64,000 bases of DNA from contig OZ020515.1 of NCBI GenBank assembly GCA_963971425.1, positions 13,718,291 to 13,782,290 on the forward strand. Direction: 5' to 3'. Origin of the DNA: Bryoerythrophyllum caledonicum (Eukaryota; Streptophyta; Bryopsida; Pottiales; Pottiaceae). Numbering within the stretch: the stretch's first letter is position 1; each line of letters starts with the position of its first letter. A program made the translations under genes and the position numbers. Positions 53,175 to 64,000 of this stretch are shown one piece after another. The notes below the pieces were generated by a model. That model had not been told where the DNA came from. It saw only the letters and a program-made list of their open reading frames with translations, and ran no database searches.

Positions 53175-55510
53175 ATGGTGAAGGTGGTGAAAGTTTATGA
53201 ATGTGGAGGAACTGAGGTGGGTTCTCAATTCTACTCAATTTGTAGGGATAAGGTTGTGTGATATTGTAGGGCTTAAACACAGCTTATTTCTTTGTGATAT
53301 CTTTGATGAAGAAGGTGGTGAATGTTTATGTATGTTAGGTGGGTTCTTGATTTTACTCAATTTGTAGGGTTTAAGCTGTGTTTGGACCCTAAATTATCCA
53401 GATTAATGTATGAACCCCAATATCACAGGGTTTCAAACATGGCTCGATTTATTGCAGGTGTGCATGGTGATGGAAGGGATACCAGTTTCATCATCCAAGT
53501 TTTGCTGTAGGCTTTGGTCTTGCTGTAAGTTTTGATGGGAGTTTTGAAGGTTGGCCTTGCGTTGGTTGTGATGACAGAAGCTGAAATTGGAGGATGTGGA
53601 AGTGGGGAAACCTGGCCCCAAGCAAGCCAAAGTGAAGCACACCGCCATTGGCTTGAACATGATCGACACCTATTTTAGAAAAGGAGCGTACAAAACAGAC
53701 CTCCCCTTCACCCCAGGTATGCAATTTATTCTGCTCTAAGCTCACATCTACATGTCTACCTTGAATTGCATGTTATGGGTGAATCTTGAGGGTCATAGCG
53801 TGAAGAATGGAGAATTACCTGTACAAACCTGTAAAACTGCCTTGTGCAGGAATGGAGGCAGCTGGTACAGTGGAAGAAGTGGGGCCTGAGGTGACAGAAG
53901 TGAAGGTGGGAGACAGGGTGTGCTATGCAGGTATACATGAAAGTTCTAGTCTACTAATCTATGTCCTGTGGGGATCAGAGTTCATCTGTCTTTATACATG
54001 AACCTTATGCACATGTGAAATATCATGGTTTTGTTCTTTTAGTGTGATTCTCACCACCATCCATGCATAATAATACAGGAACCATGGGCGCCTACGCTGA
54101 AGAACGGCTAATTCCAGCGGACATGCTGGTGAAGATTCCGGATGCAGTGGACGACGTCACTGCTGCCGCCATTGTTTTAAAAGGCTTGACCACTCAGGCC
54201 TTCATCCACAAGGCTTTCAAGGTCTTCCCTTTGCAAATTCACAATTTGTAAGGTTTTTATGGTCTTGGTGAATGGGCGTCATTGGCATTTCAGTCTGGAG
54301 TTGATAATTAGATCATAAACTGGGAGAAGCAACGATCGTGTTTTCAACTCCTAGAATTCCACTGAATTTCATTAGGTCTAACTGAGCACTCTAGTAGCAT
54401 CACTCCACTACTGTTTCTCTTGTACCCACTTGCACTATTCATGGTTTTCAACTGCTAACATATTCGTATGGATGATTTTATTTTTCTATTACCTATCGGT
54501 CCACATGTACTCAACTGGATGTTTTTTCCAGGTTGAGAAGGGGCAAACCATTGTGGTGCATGCAGCAGCAGGGGGAACGGGCTCCCTGATGGTGCAGTGG
54601 GCCAGCAGCTTGGGCGCCACCGTCATAGGGTGTGTGTCCACGGAAGAGAAGGCCAAGAATGCCAGAGAGGACGGCGCAAAGCACGTGATTCTCTACTCGG
54701 AGAAAAACCTCGTCGAGAGAGTGAAGGAGATCACTAACGGAGCTGGTGTTCCTGTTGTGTATGACTCCATCGGCAAAGATACCTTCCAGGTGAACTATTT
54801 TCCTCGTAAATGCACTTACGTCTGACTTCTTAGTTCCTAATTAAGTTGCCTTGCATTTGATTACGAGTGGGTCAATTTGCTCACATATGTAAAGGTCTAC
54901 AAAGGTTCACTTCAATAACTCATAGGAGCATTCATCAAAATAATAGATTGGTTCTAGCCCTAGATAATTTTGTTTCACGCGGCTCCTGCTTGTGAAGAAT
55001 TTGTTGCAGTAGATTGTTGTTTACTTTAAATTCAACGGTAGTTCCCTGCTCATGCCGTTCTCAACCTTTTCAAAGAAGACAGTACAGTAGTCTTGTTAAC
55101 TGTATCCTTGTCCTATGACGAACAGACACTCTTTTCACGCCGGTCCTTCTCATCTAACCTCTAGCTTTTTATGGATGTTCCTTCAGGATTCATTGGATTG
55201 TTTGGCGATTCGGGGAACCCTGATCCTGTTCGGCCAGGCCTCGGGTCCTCCAGACCCCATTGCGGCGTCCGTCCTGGCCTCCAAGTCGCTGACCATCACC
55301 AGACCGGTCATGATGCACTACGTGCTCAGCCGCGCGGAGCTGGACGAGGCCTCCAGCGACTTGTTCGAAGCTGTCGCCAGGGGCGTGTTGAAGTGCCGCG
55401 TGCACGGCGTGTACCCTCTGTCGCAGGTCGCCAAGGCCCATGACGACCTCGAAGCGCGCAAGACCACCGGATCCACGGTTTTCGTCCCAGACGCCCTGTT
55501 CAAGCCATGA
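53175..55510 (+). CDS. QOR: Zeta-crystallin-type NADPH:quinone oxidoreductase
   Basis: Six exons: 53175-53216, 53578-53716, 53850-53930, 54079-54221, 54532-54789, 55187-55510. All introns are GT-AG and in frame, giving 328 residues, close to the size of bacterial QOR. It is a medium-chain reductase without the structural zinc cysteines. The N-terminal GroES-like domain reads HTAIGLNMIDTYFRKG, then GMEAAGTVEEVGPEV and GDRVCYAG. YAEERLIPADMLVKIPD leads into the Rossmann domain with the NADPH loop HAAAGGTGSLMVQWA (~144-158) and GATVIGCVSTEEKA, then YDSIGKDTF, and GTLILFGQASGPP at the start of the last exon. The family reduces quinones using NADPH, mostly in the cytosol; no targeting peptide is seen. 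It is complete and apparently functional. Confidence 0.94.
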
Positions 55511-56640
55511 ATCTGTGAGCATCTCTCACAGTGTGGTTTAGGAACCGTGGGCCGGTGGGCAGGACCTCATCAGATCTGGCAAATTTCTCAAACTGCAAGA
55601 AGAGAGCGTTCACAAAGGCAGACGTTTTCGAGACATGATGGTGAGGCCAGAAAGTCTCATAACCAAACATGGTGCAACAAATTCAAAGAAGGGGAAATAA
55701 AGGTATTTCCGCAGTAGCCACGGTCTGCAGAGGTGCAGCCTAGTTGATGTAGATAAACGTATTTTTAGGAGGATGCAATCCTAAAAACACCACAAAATAA
55801 TTACTTCATGAGGTATTGAGGTAGACAAGGTGTCTTCAGATTGCGTCGTCGAGCTATTGACGTCCCCTAAACATGAATGTGTGTCAAGCAAAAGAACCAA
55901 CACATGTAAACAGGCTACTTTAAACCCGATGAGAAACCTGAGAACTTGAAGCAGCCATACTCAGCAGACGCAGTGCAAGCAACAACCACGTCCAAAACGT
56001 GCACGTCGTGTCATACAGACAGTCGAGTAGACGTCTTGGAGGGATCAATATGTCTTGCCCTCCAATCTTGCGTATTGGAGAGATACTGTAGAGTACAGTG
56101 GCATCCAATATGTCTTGCAACCCATAATGAAGTCCTTTGAACTTTTTGTTTTAGGTTCTGTTTTAGAAGAATTCTATCAAGATTATTCTATTAAATCTAT
56201 AGCTTTATGGATTCTTATCCAACATGACAAATCTCAATGTCCAAAACTAAGAATTCTATTTTTGATGAATTGTTTTATTTGTTTTTCATGGGTTTATGTA
56301 TAATTTAATTGAAAAATAAATGTGATGGTTTTCTTGAATTTGATTGCACATATATTTAGACAACATCATTTTCCACATCTTTCATACTACAAAAACTTAC
56401 ACTATCTAGGTAAAATTTTCCTCTATATGACTTTAATGAGTTTAGTAAATTTTTTCAAACACATTCATTGCAGAGGAAAAGAAGCTCATGTATTATAAAA
56501 AGATTTGAACACAGAGGTAGTCATATAAAGTACCATTAGAAAGCTACAATAATGTAGAAGCCTTCTATAACACAAACAATACGTTGTATCGTGTTCATTG
56601 TAAACTACATTGAAAGGAAGTGGGACATTTAAAAGAAGAA
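55511..56640. other. Intergenic stretch, nothing recognised
   Basis: Downstream of the quinone oxidoreductase. AT-rich after 56150; no ORF with recognisable motifs. Confidence 0.5.
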
Positions 56641-59600
56641 GAATGCCGGTCCTTAAAGGGGGCCGGCATGAATAGAGTGTCCGTTCGTTCCACCACTAAG
56701 TCCATGCCCACCGGGCATAGGTTAGTAGTATGGAACTACTTCCCCCTTTCGAGGGTAGACACTATGTACCAGTAACAAGTAACCAACAACAAAGGACCAT
56801 AGGTTTCAAAGGTTTCCAAAGGGAGGGCATGTACGGTAAAATGCATAGGTTTGTCTAAACATGGGGGGTCGGAGGTGTCAGGAAGGGGTTGGTTGTTTTC
56901 AAGTTTATGTTTATGTAGGAGTATCAACATAGCATGTTGAATTGGAATAATGTTGATATTTGTAAAGGTGGTCTTGAAAGGGGATTTTGAATGTTTCTTC
57001 AAGGGTTGTCATTGAGGGAATGAAGGTGGTGGCTCTAGCACCCCCTGTAATGACAATGAGGGGGTCTACTTTCCATCCAAGTGCTTGAATATCGTTAAGT
57101 AGTGGTTGGTATTTATTGGTTTTGGTTGCAATAGTGTCTGGAGAGAATCTATCATTGCAATATGTGAATTCAATAAATTGAATAGTGAGACCAAGGTCTA
57201 TGTGGTTTGGTGGGGGGTCTTTGTATGATAGTCCTTTAACACATAGTAGGTCGGGTTTGAATCTTGCGTTGCAGTGGCATCTTTGAGTGCAACATATGCA
57301 TGGTAATAGCCAATGAGGGACCGTATTTTCTTGTGGGTTGTCATTAAAAGTTCTGGCAATCATGAGAATAAAGCAACGGGATTTGGTTGATGATATGAGT
57401 AGTTTACGTATTGCCCATACCGCTTTGTTGGGTCTTTTGACAATTAGTGAGTGTATATGGGGTTTTTGGCATTTGAATAAGACATGTAGGGCCATGTGTC
57501 CAGGTCCATGGCGTTGCAAATTGGACATGTTATGGTAGGAAATCTCTCTATTCCAAAGAAGAGTTGTTTGCAGGCATTTTCCATGTATTGTCCTGTGCAG
57601 AATTTGATTAGGCATGCGAATTGTGGATCCGTGATTATGGGGTTTTTCCAAAAATTGGTGGATAGTTCGTTGTGAATGTTTGGATTGCCGGTCCATTTAT
57701 CAATATTGGGGAATTTTTTTGTAAGTTTTTCTAAGTTATTTACCAGGTCATGTTTTTTGAGGTATTTGTCCAAGAATCATATGGGGCCTTTATCGGGGGT
57801 TTTGTCCATAGAAGGCCATTCATATCTATGAAAGTAATATGGATGGTATGGGCGTGTTTGTATGGATGTTCGGCATTCTTGTGGAGTTTTTCTCTTCCTT
57901 CCTTTGCTAGTTTGTCGGCTTGTTCATTGCCGACAATATTAGCACGAGCTCGAACTTTATGGAGTGTAGTGATTTGTGTGCGTTTTTGGAGCATTACAAC
58001 CATAGATGTGAGGATAGTTTGGTCTGGGTGGCTGTTGTGTAGAGTGAGGTGTTTTATCTGTGTATTAACCCCTAAAGGACCAAAGTCCCCTCGGGGGACA
58101 TATGAGTTTGGGTAAGGTACCACGTTCTCAGTTCTAGACATTATTTTCTGAGATTTTTAATTGAATGGACAACTTTTGATTAGCTTTGCGTAGACACAAA
58201 TTTCGTAGAATTCCGACTTACGGTTCAAAAGCTACAATTTATTTTCACTTACATATACAAATAGTGCAGCAATTTAGTGTGACATATCACAAATACTGTC
58301 ACTAAACTTTAATATCTTCTAAATTCAATAGAAATTCGATTTTTTGTCCATTTAAAAGAAAGAAAATGTCCTCTTGGAAAGGAAATTGAGATCTTTGCAT
58401 CTACCATATGGATTTGTGAATTTCCAAAAATTTGAGAAGGATATGATATATGCAAAATATAAAGTGTATTGTTGATTCTCAACACATAGTTGCATTGCAG
58501 GATTTTTTAGGACATCTTCTACACCTCTTCTGCTTCTTAAATTTGGGGCACAAGTGCCTAACATGATCCTTTTCAAGTTAACATATTAAATTCACGGTCT
58601 GTAGTGTAAAAAGTTGCTACAGAAGGTGGTCGAATTTTGTTGAAGGTGTTTAGTATGACCTCAAAAAGAGATTATGTCTCACTTCAAAGGCTGATATCTA
58701 TAATCTTTCAATCCGTGCGGTCAAACTTACCAAAATTTTCACCACACACTCTCATACAACTCTAGTACAAGATCCTACGGTTTAATTTTCAATTTTTTTT
58801 TTGTATCATTTCATGTTGAATGTGCTGAAAATGGCAGTTTTGGAGTGATTTTGAGGGAAAAATGTCTTGGTCCTTTAGGGGTTTAGGAGTATAATGCATT
58901 TATGCAATCTGTGAATATGTGAGCCGGTTCGTTTGGATATTGGGTGGTGATTATCTTAAGGGTTTTGTGCATAGCCATCAGTTCGGCAGTTAGAATATTT
59001 TGGAGTCCATGTAGTATTTTGCCTAATTTAATTTGTTTGGTTACTAGGTTGTATATTCCATAACCGGCTTTTTCTTGATGCCAATGTCCCGGGCTTACTT
59101 TGATTGGTTCTTTAAAGAGCTGTCGGTGTAATAACTAAAGTTGGGGTCAAATTTAAAGTGGGTATTAATTTGGTAGTTGGGAAGTGGAAGGCTTAATGCG
59201 GTAATTGGTGGTGCGGAAATATTTATGTGGGGGGTTTTAGACCATTTTTTGTTACGGTTTACACAGATTGGAATAGGTGTGGGTGGGGCAATTGCGGTGT
59301 ATACCTTGTTGATGTTGAGGTTTTTGCCATTAAAGTGAGATGAGTGAGGTTTTCTAGTTTACCTATCTCTCGAGTTTGGTGATGTATACATACTACATAG
59401 GATACGTAGAGTTGATGGTTTAAGACGTGGTATTTGTATTTCCGGTGGTATAATGGATTTTTGTAATTCATAGAGTCCGCTTCAAATAGTGCTATGATGT
59501 GGGAGTCCATGAATGGGCCTAAATGTGGGTTAGAGTTGTGGTACCAATTAGTGTCGGGAGTGATAATAATGGTGATGTTGTGGTTGGGATCATTGTTTGC

Positions 59601-59730
59601 CGCTAGGCGTGCCCAATGTATTGCTTTGTACGTTTCTTCTTCGTTGTGAGGGTGTGCAAGGCCTACTCTGTTCCACCTATAGTCAAAAGCTTTTTGAATG
59701 AGAACCAAATATTTTATGACATTCAAATGG
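56640..59730 (-). mobile_element. LINE remnant with RNase H domain, split by a nested repeat
   Basis: Minus-strand reading from 59730: a degenerate upstream part, then an RNase H domain: TDSSFKEPIKVS, an AELMAMHKTLK segment with the catalytic Glu, IFTDCINALY (Asp), an interruption at 58066-58885, then TQIKHLTLHNSHPDQT and VGNEQADKLAKEG (last Asp). After a frame break the C-terminal part has CPICNAMDLDTW, NKAVWAIRKLL and a late FIPSMTTLEETF. Several frame changes show that it is dead. It matches the shorter fragment at 51430. The reverse transcriptase and endonuclease core is not seen within the window. Confidence 0.7.
58066..58885 (-). mobile_element. Family F element nested in the LINE RNase H
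   Basis: Bounded by TAACCCCTAAAGGACCAA on the left and TTGGTCCTTTAGGGGTTTA on the right, giving 18-bp terminal inverted repeats. About 820 bp, no coding capacity. The right half is the reverse complement of the left part of other family-F copies. It interrupts the LINE reading frame between INALY and TQIKH. Flanking GTAT/GTATAAT may hold a short target duplication, which is unresolved. Confidence 0.75.
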
Positions 59731-61580
59731 AAAGTAAAATTCTGAAATTTTTGTGGAGCATGTAACGGGGGACAAGAAATATGAATGTGTGATATTCAGG
59801 GATGTAATAAGGTAGTCTAAGATAGGATCGGGTATTGTGCAATGTGCATTTTTAAGGGGGTCATTTTTGGGTATACGGTTGTCAGGATCGACGCATGGAG
59901 GTGTTTGTGTAGGTGGTATTCGGGTAGAAACCACCTAGAAAGTTGTGGAGTTACGAGAGAGCCCAAGACTTAGCGCTAATGGGAGATTAGGGTTAGGGTT
60001 AGTGCCGTGTGGTGGCTAGGGCAACGGTGGTGTCTTTTGACACCTCATCTCGGGACTTGGAACTCAGATGATGTCCACGTGTGGTTGAAGGAGACTCATC
60101 TTTCTCAAGTTGAGTCTCCCAAGTGATGAGGTGACGGTGTGTGCCTGTTGCACATCATTAGCCTTATCAAGATCATGTTTTCACTCTTGAAGAGTGGCAT
60201 GGGCTCGACTTATTGTGATTTGTGAGTGTTTATCACTTCTTTGTTACTTGAGAAAGATCATGTTGAGGAAATGGGTGTAACCGCAACATTATAGCACATC
60301 TATTAGTAGTTTGAGGGCATTGTTCAATATTCGTGCTTAAACACTAGAGTCTCCATGTTTTGATACTGGAGGTGGCGCTCCCTCACAATATCTGTGTCTT
60401 GGGTGCGAGCCGCTTGTGATCTGCCTCGCCTCTGGAGGGTGTGACTAGAGAAAAGCTCATCTAGAGACCTATGCGCTGAATAGTCAATAGATATGTAGAG
60501 GTAGCGAGGAGGAGGAATACGCAGCAGGACTCGAAGGAGGAGGATCACCTTCTTGCCACACAACGTGGGAGTAGTGCGCGGCAGAAGAGATGGGGCGCTG
60601 GTCGATGAGGATGCGGGTGCAGGATTGAAGCATTCGCTACGAGGGTGCGGTGTGAGGCAATGCCGTGTAGGGAAAGAGTTGATGAAGTGAAGAAGGAATA
60701 ATTCTCACAGTGATTGTGAAGAACGTGAGTGCACTCACGGTTTTTGATCCAGTCTTCCCTCTCAATTTTCCCTGCTTGTGTGTGTGAGAGTTTGGGCGTG
60801 GTGGCCGGGGTGATCACGGACATCAAAGAACACGTGCGCGCGGAGCTTGCTTGCACGGGTGAGTTTAGCAGCGTGGCGCCTCAGAGCGTGGACTGGCGAC
60901 TGGAGTATTGCGCTGAGGTCGCGGAGAGAGACCAGGGTTTGGTGTCCAACTTCGAGCAGCTCCAGGATCTCGTGGTGGCAATTGAAGCACGTCTGCAAGA
61001 CCGCAGGTGAACGTTTGGCTGCGAATATGCTTCGCGGTGTGGGTGCGGTGTCTGCAGGTTCCAAAAAGGCTGAAGTTATGAAGAGGTTCACATTGTCGGC
61101 TGCGCAAATGAGCACTTGCTAGTACTCGTCCAGAAGCTCGACAAGCTTCTTGTCATACAAGACCTTCTTCTCGGTCTGGGTGCCCTGGAAACCTATGATG
61201 CCGAAGATGGGGACGACGAAATCTTAGAGGGAAGAGAGGAAGGGTCCAGAGGACTCATTCTAGAGCTCACGGCGGTCGAAGAGCTGAGCGGGGAATGTGA
61301 GCGCGGAGCAGGCAGAGCTCCTACAGCGGCGCAAGGCGATCCAGTAGGCGGAGTTCCTAGAAAGAGCTGGTACACTGCCGAGCTTCGACGTTGTTACTGC
61401 AGCATGTATCTGCAGTCCGTATCCAGTAGCGTGCTTTACATCTGCAGCCCGTATGCCGTATTCCATATGGCATATCCTATGTCCCATATCCGCATTCACA
61501 CTACCATGAGAGCGGAGGGAACGGTGTTGCGGAGGTCGTTAACGACGCCGATAACATCAAGCAAGACTTGAGCATTGACG
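59731..61580. other. Gene-poor stretch upstream of a kinase fragment
   Basis: Contains (at ~59987) a chance TTAGGGTTAGGGTTA and moderately GC-rich sequence from 60300. Overlapping ORFs of 90-150 codons at 60700-61570 show no motif I recognise; they may be decayed exons of the receptor-like kinase. Confidence 0.4.
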
Positions 61581-61581
61581 T

Positions 61582-61785
61582 TTAAGCCCGGTGAAGGAGG
61601 TTATGGAGCGATTTACAAGGGTGTGCTGCCAAATAATAGCACTGTGGCTGTGAAGTAGTTGTTTGTGGAGAACACACAGGGATGCGATTATTCTGGGAGC
61701 CTGGGGTCTGATGCATTTTGGTCATCTCGAGGTGCTCCTCACTCCGTTCACGTGATGGAGGCTGGAACCGATGCATGCTAAGGAG
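61582..61785 (+). pseudogene. Receptor-like kinase N-lobe fragment
   Basis: Translates KPGEGGYGAIYKGVLPNN and then STVAVK followed by TAG (61655-61657), where receptor-like kinases read VAVKQL, so CAG has probably become TAG. The glycine loop GEGGYGAIYKG and the ATP-binding Lys are clear. The rest of the kinase is not found. A dead gene fragment. Confidence 0.65.
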
Positions 61786-62267
61786 CAGTGCCCTATATGA
61801 GGGATTACTTCAACGAATCGTGGTGGATTCTCATGAAGTAGAGGATTGACTTGAGTGTCAAGATCGACGAAGTAGGCTGCCCCGGAAGACAGTGCCGAGG
61901 AGGTGTTGATTCGGCCGTGCAACATCCACATTGCAACCGGGTGAGTGGTTGACAATTGTGGGTTTCTTAAATCTTTATTGAATTCACTTGTGGTGTCGTG
62001 TGAATTTTTGGGGTGCTTCTGGTGATGCGGAAGCGCTGCCAAAATTATGTTTGAATCACAAGGTCTTATTTAGTTTTGGGAAAAAGGCCAGCCTCTTGCA
62101 CGAGGCATTATAAGGCATAGATTGGATTTAGGGTTTCCTCTAGGAGTAGCTAGTGGTAGCTATTTGAAGGCCCAAGACAACTTTAACACGGTAACATATC
62201 CGGATCCGTGTTGGGAGGGGATAGTAGGTTGCTTGGGGGAGTGATCTATGTATATGATGCATTGTAT

Positions 62268-62392
62268 GGCCATATTTGTTAAATTGAGACATTTCACAAA
62301 GTTTGAGACTTCAATCTCTACTACTCTTCAGTTTAAGGTCACTCATTTGAGACTCTGAAATGTCTCAATTTAATGAATATGGCATTTTGTGT
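62268..62392. mobile_element. 125-bp foldback element
   Basis: Near-perfect inverted repeats around TTAAATTGAGACATTTCA (62279-62296) and TGAAATGTCTCAATTTAA (62356-62373), extending outward into GCCATATT on both sides. The centre holds a further GTTTGAGACT/AGTCTC partner. Non-coding. Confidence 0.7.
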
Positions 62393-63534
62393 GTTTGTGT
62401 TAATGAGTGGTGAAAGTGCGGGAGAGCAGGTGCCATAGTCACCTTCTTCTTGCTCTTCGTCATTCTTGTGAGGGGTGAAGGTGTGGGATAGTGGGTACCG
62501 TCGTTGCCCACTTCTTACCCTTGTCAATTTTCTTGTAAGAGTGATTGGAAGAGTTGTGGGATTTTGGGTGCCATAGTCACCTTCTTCTTGCGCTTTGCCA
62601 CCTTTGGGGAGTGACTAGTAGAGGTATGGGATGGTGAGTGACCTTGTCGCTTTCTTCTTGCACTTTGGTTAGGAATTTAAATTGTGGGGATGTTTGACTA
62701 GGCTTTGGGTTGTTCTTATCAAATTGTTGTGCACACCATTGATGTGTTGCATCACGTCGAGTTAAGTGTGGCATATTATGATAGTGAACAAGAAGTACAA
62801 TTCTAGTATTTCCCTAATTTAGGGTTAACATCCATTGTAAGTCCACATAATCTAACCATGTAAAAAGAGTGGGTTGTATTGAGCATATGGGACATGGATA
62901 GTGGAGGTAGCAAGAAAAAATTAGAAGAGTCTAGTGCATCTAAGGTAGAGATTAGCACCGAGACACTTACCCAGTTGATTTCTTGTCTCCAAGATTTGCG
63001 ACTAAAAGCCTCATCATCCAAGGGCAACTCAAGTGGTGGAGAGTTTGAGTTATTCTCTGAATCCCTGCAGCACCGGGTCCCAAGACTTACGCAAGCCAGG
63101 CACCAAAGTGATGAGTAACAAATCCGTGAAGTGTTGAACCTCACTTGGTGGTGTACGCAAAGTTCGGGTGCTATGGGCAAAGGAGAGTGTCTGTGCACCT
63201 CTTTGTCGTGCTCGAGGACAAATAGAAACTGGAGACCTTGTTATTGGAGATAAGACAATTGTCTTGAGGAACGCTGGGTCAAAGTACGGCGTACGCTGTG
63301 GAAGTGGAAGATTTCCGTCGAGAAGATCAATCGCCCACTTTCTCCCTCATCTTTAGAGAGTTTGAGAGTGAGGGCTTTTTATTTCACACTACATGGCAGT
63401 GGAAAGTAGGTACGTGGCGAGAGCGTGCTAGCAGCCTGTGGGACATTCTCACCGTGAAGTTATTGGATTGGGAGGTTCCAGCGACCATCTATGCTCCTCG
63501 AGATGAAGGACATGCATGAGGCATGGCGCTTCTT
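62393..63534 (+). other. Stretch with short broken ORFs, probably retroelement leader or gag relic
   Basis: A plus-strand ORF at 62879-63118 (MSIWDMDSGGSKKKLEESSA) and another at 63298-63519 look like coding remnants in different frames leading into the open frame at 63535. Repeated CACCTTCTTCTTGC-type stretches occur at 62440-62670. No clear LTR was found. Confidence 0.35.
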
Positions 63535-64000
63535 TGATTGACCGTGCTAGTTGACAACCTCGAGGAGTGGAAGGGGCCAGGGTTCACTAGGAGGAACACC
63601 TCTTTCGCGGTAGGTGTTGGCAAACAAGATCGGTCAACAAGAGAGGTTGAGAACCAACCTCAGGAGATAGAGGAAACAATTCCACCACCATTTGTAGAAG
63701 AAAATGAGTTTGTGGTAGAATCTTTGACATCTGGTGCAAGTTCCCCACCAAGAAAGCCTTTGCAATCATATTTTGTTTGGGAGCAGATGCTTGAATCACC
63801 ATACGGAGGAGGAGGAGAACGAGGGGTGCGAGGGTTTTTGGGTGCTACGGGGACTATTGAAGTGGATGACTTCAAGAGGGACTTCACCATATGGTGTGAA
63901 CTCCAGAAGTTTTGCAACCCCAACTTCCACCCTTACATGGTGTGGAGGGCGTTATTTGGGTGTGTAGAGGGAGCTCCGTTAGCGGATTATGGAGAATTCG
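63535..64000 (+). CDS. Partial gag-like ORF running off the window end
   Basis: Open in one frame from after a stop near 63530 to the last base. It includes LVDNLEEWKGPGFTRRN, an acidic linker, SYFVWEQMLESP and, at the end, VDDFKRDFTIWCELQKFCN and YMVWRALFGCVEGAPLADY. The latter has the helical, Trp-rich look of a retroelement Gag capsid. No Met start is evident and the 3' end lies outside the window. The identification is tentative. Confidence 0.4.

Noticed and set aside
59984..60001. Telomere-like TTAGGGTTAGGGTTA
   Set aside because: Only two to three units, and not the usual plant TTTAGGG array.
60729..61571. ORFs of 90-150 codons upstream of the receptor-like kinase fragment
   Set aside because: Several overlapping frames are open because of GC content, and none shows a domain; not called as genes.

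Overview
This is a repeat-rich nuclear window from the plant lineage. The evidence is a nine-exon legumain (vacuolar processing enzyme), a fructosamine kinase with a plastid-type leader, many GT-AG introns, and copia, MULE, CACTA, LINE and MITE elements. The flavour suggests a streptophyte alga or an early-diverging land plant rather than a seed plant. The species cannot be fixed from the sequence.

Left part (1-6.7 kb): a minus-strand RING-finger coiled-coil protein with a nonsense codon just upstream of its present start. Next is a minus-strand degenerate protein kinase, bracketed by two GC-rich minisatellite arrays in opposite orientation. After that comes a rearranged inverted copia remnant around a 200-N assembly gap.

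Central part (6.7-28.5 kb): a nearly complete Ty1/copia element (LTR 6688-6977, gag-pol 7250-11812) whose 3' LTR is split by a 16.5 kb DNA transposon at 11957-28451. The insertion is bounded by degenerate terminal inverted repeats and a 10-bp target duplication. It carries two divergent multi-exon genes. One is a MULE-type transposase with a SWIM zinc finger (24022-27811, +). The other is a fusion of a ParB/DGNHR-like domain with a circularly permuted DNA-methyltransferase-like domain (17619-23183, -). An intron of the latter holds about seven ~107-bp units, each with a short palindrome (best form GTCTCGTTACGAGAC). Related palindromes lie beyond the 3' ends of both genes. I read this as a transposon carrying its own DNA-modification or DNA-binding module and a matching set of cis sites. 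It is the main candidate novel system of the window. The element also holds a Harbinger-like MITE with a perfect 33-bp hairpin, copies of a dispersed repeat, and a decayed fragment that may derive from an SBP-box gene.

Right part (28.5-64 kb): a CACTA transposase remnant and a CACTA right terminus, a small secreted protein of unknown function (33654-34070), a degenerate copia remnant (35785-36530), and three complete conserved genes: legumain (38671-41209, -), chloroplast-type fructosamine-3-kinase (46671-49535, -) and zeta-crystallin-type quinone oxidoreductase (53175-55510, +). Two LINE fragments follow, one with its RNase H domain split by a nested repeat, then a receptor-like-kinase fragment and a partial gag-like ORF running off the end. 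Several MITE or foldback elements are scattered through the right part. The three conserved genes look functional: every exon junction I joined keeps frame. Most other coding signal is transposon-derived.
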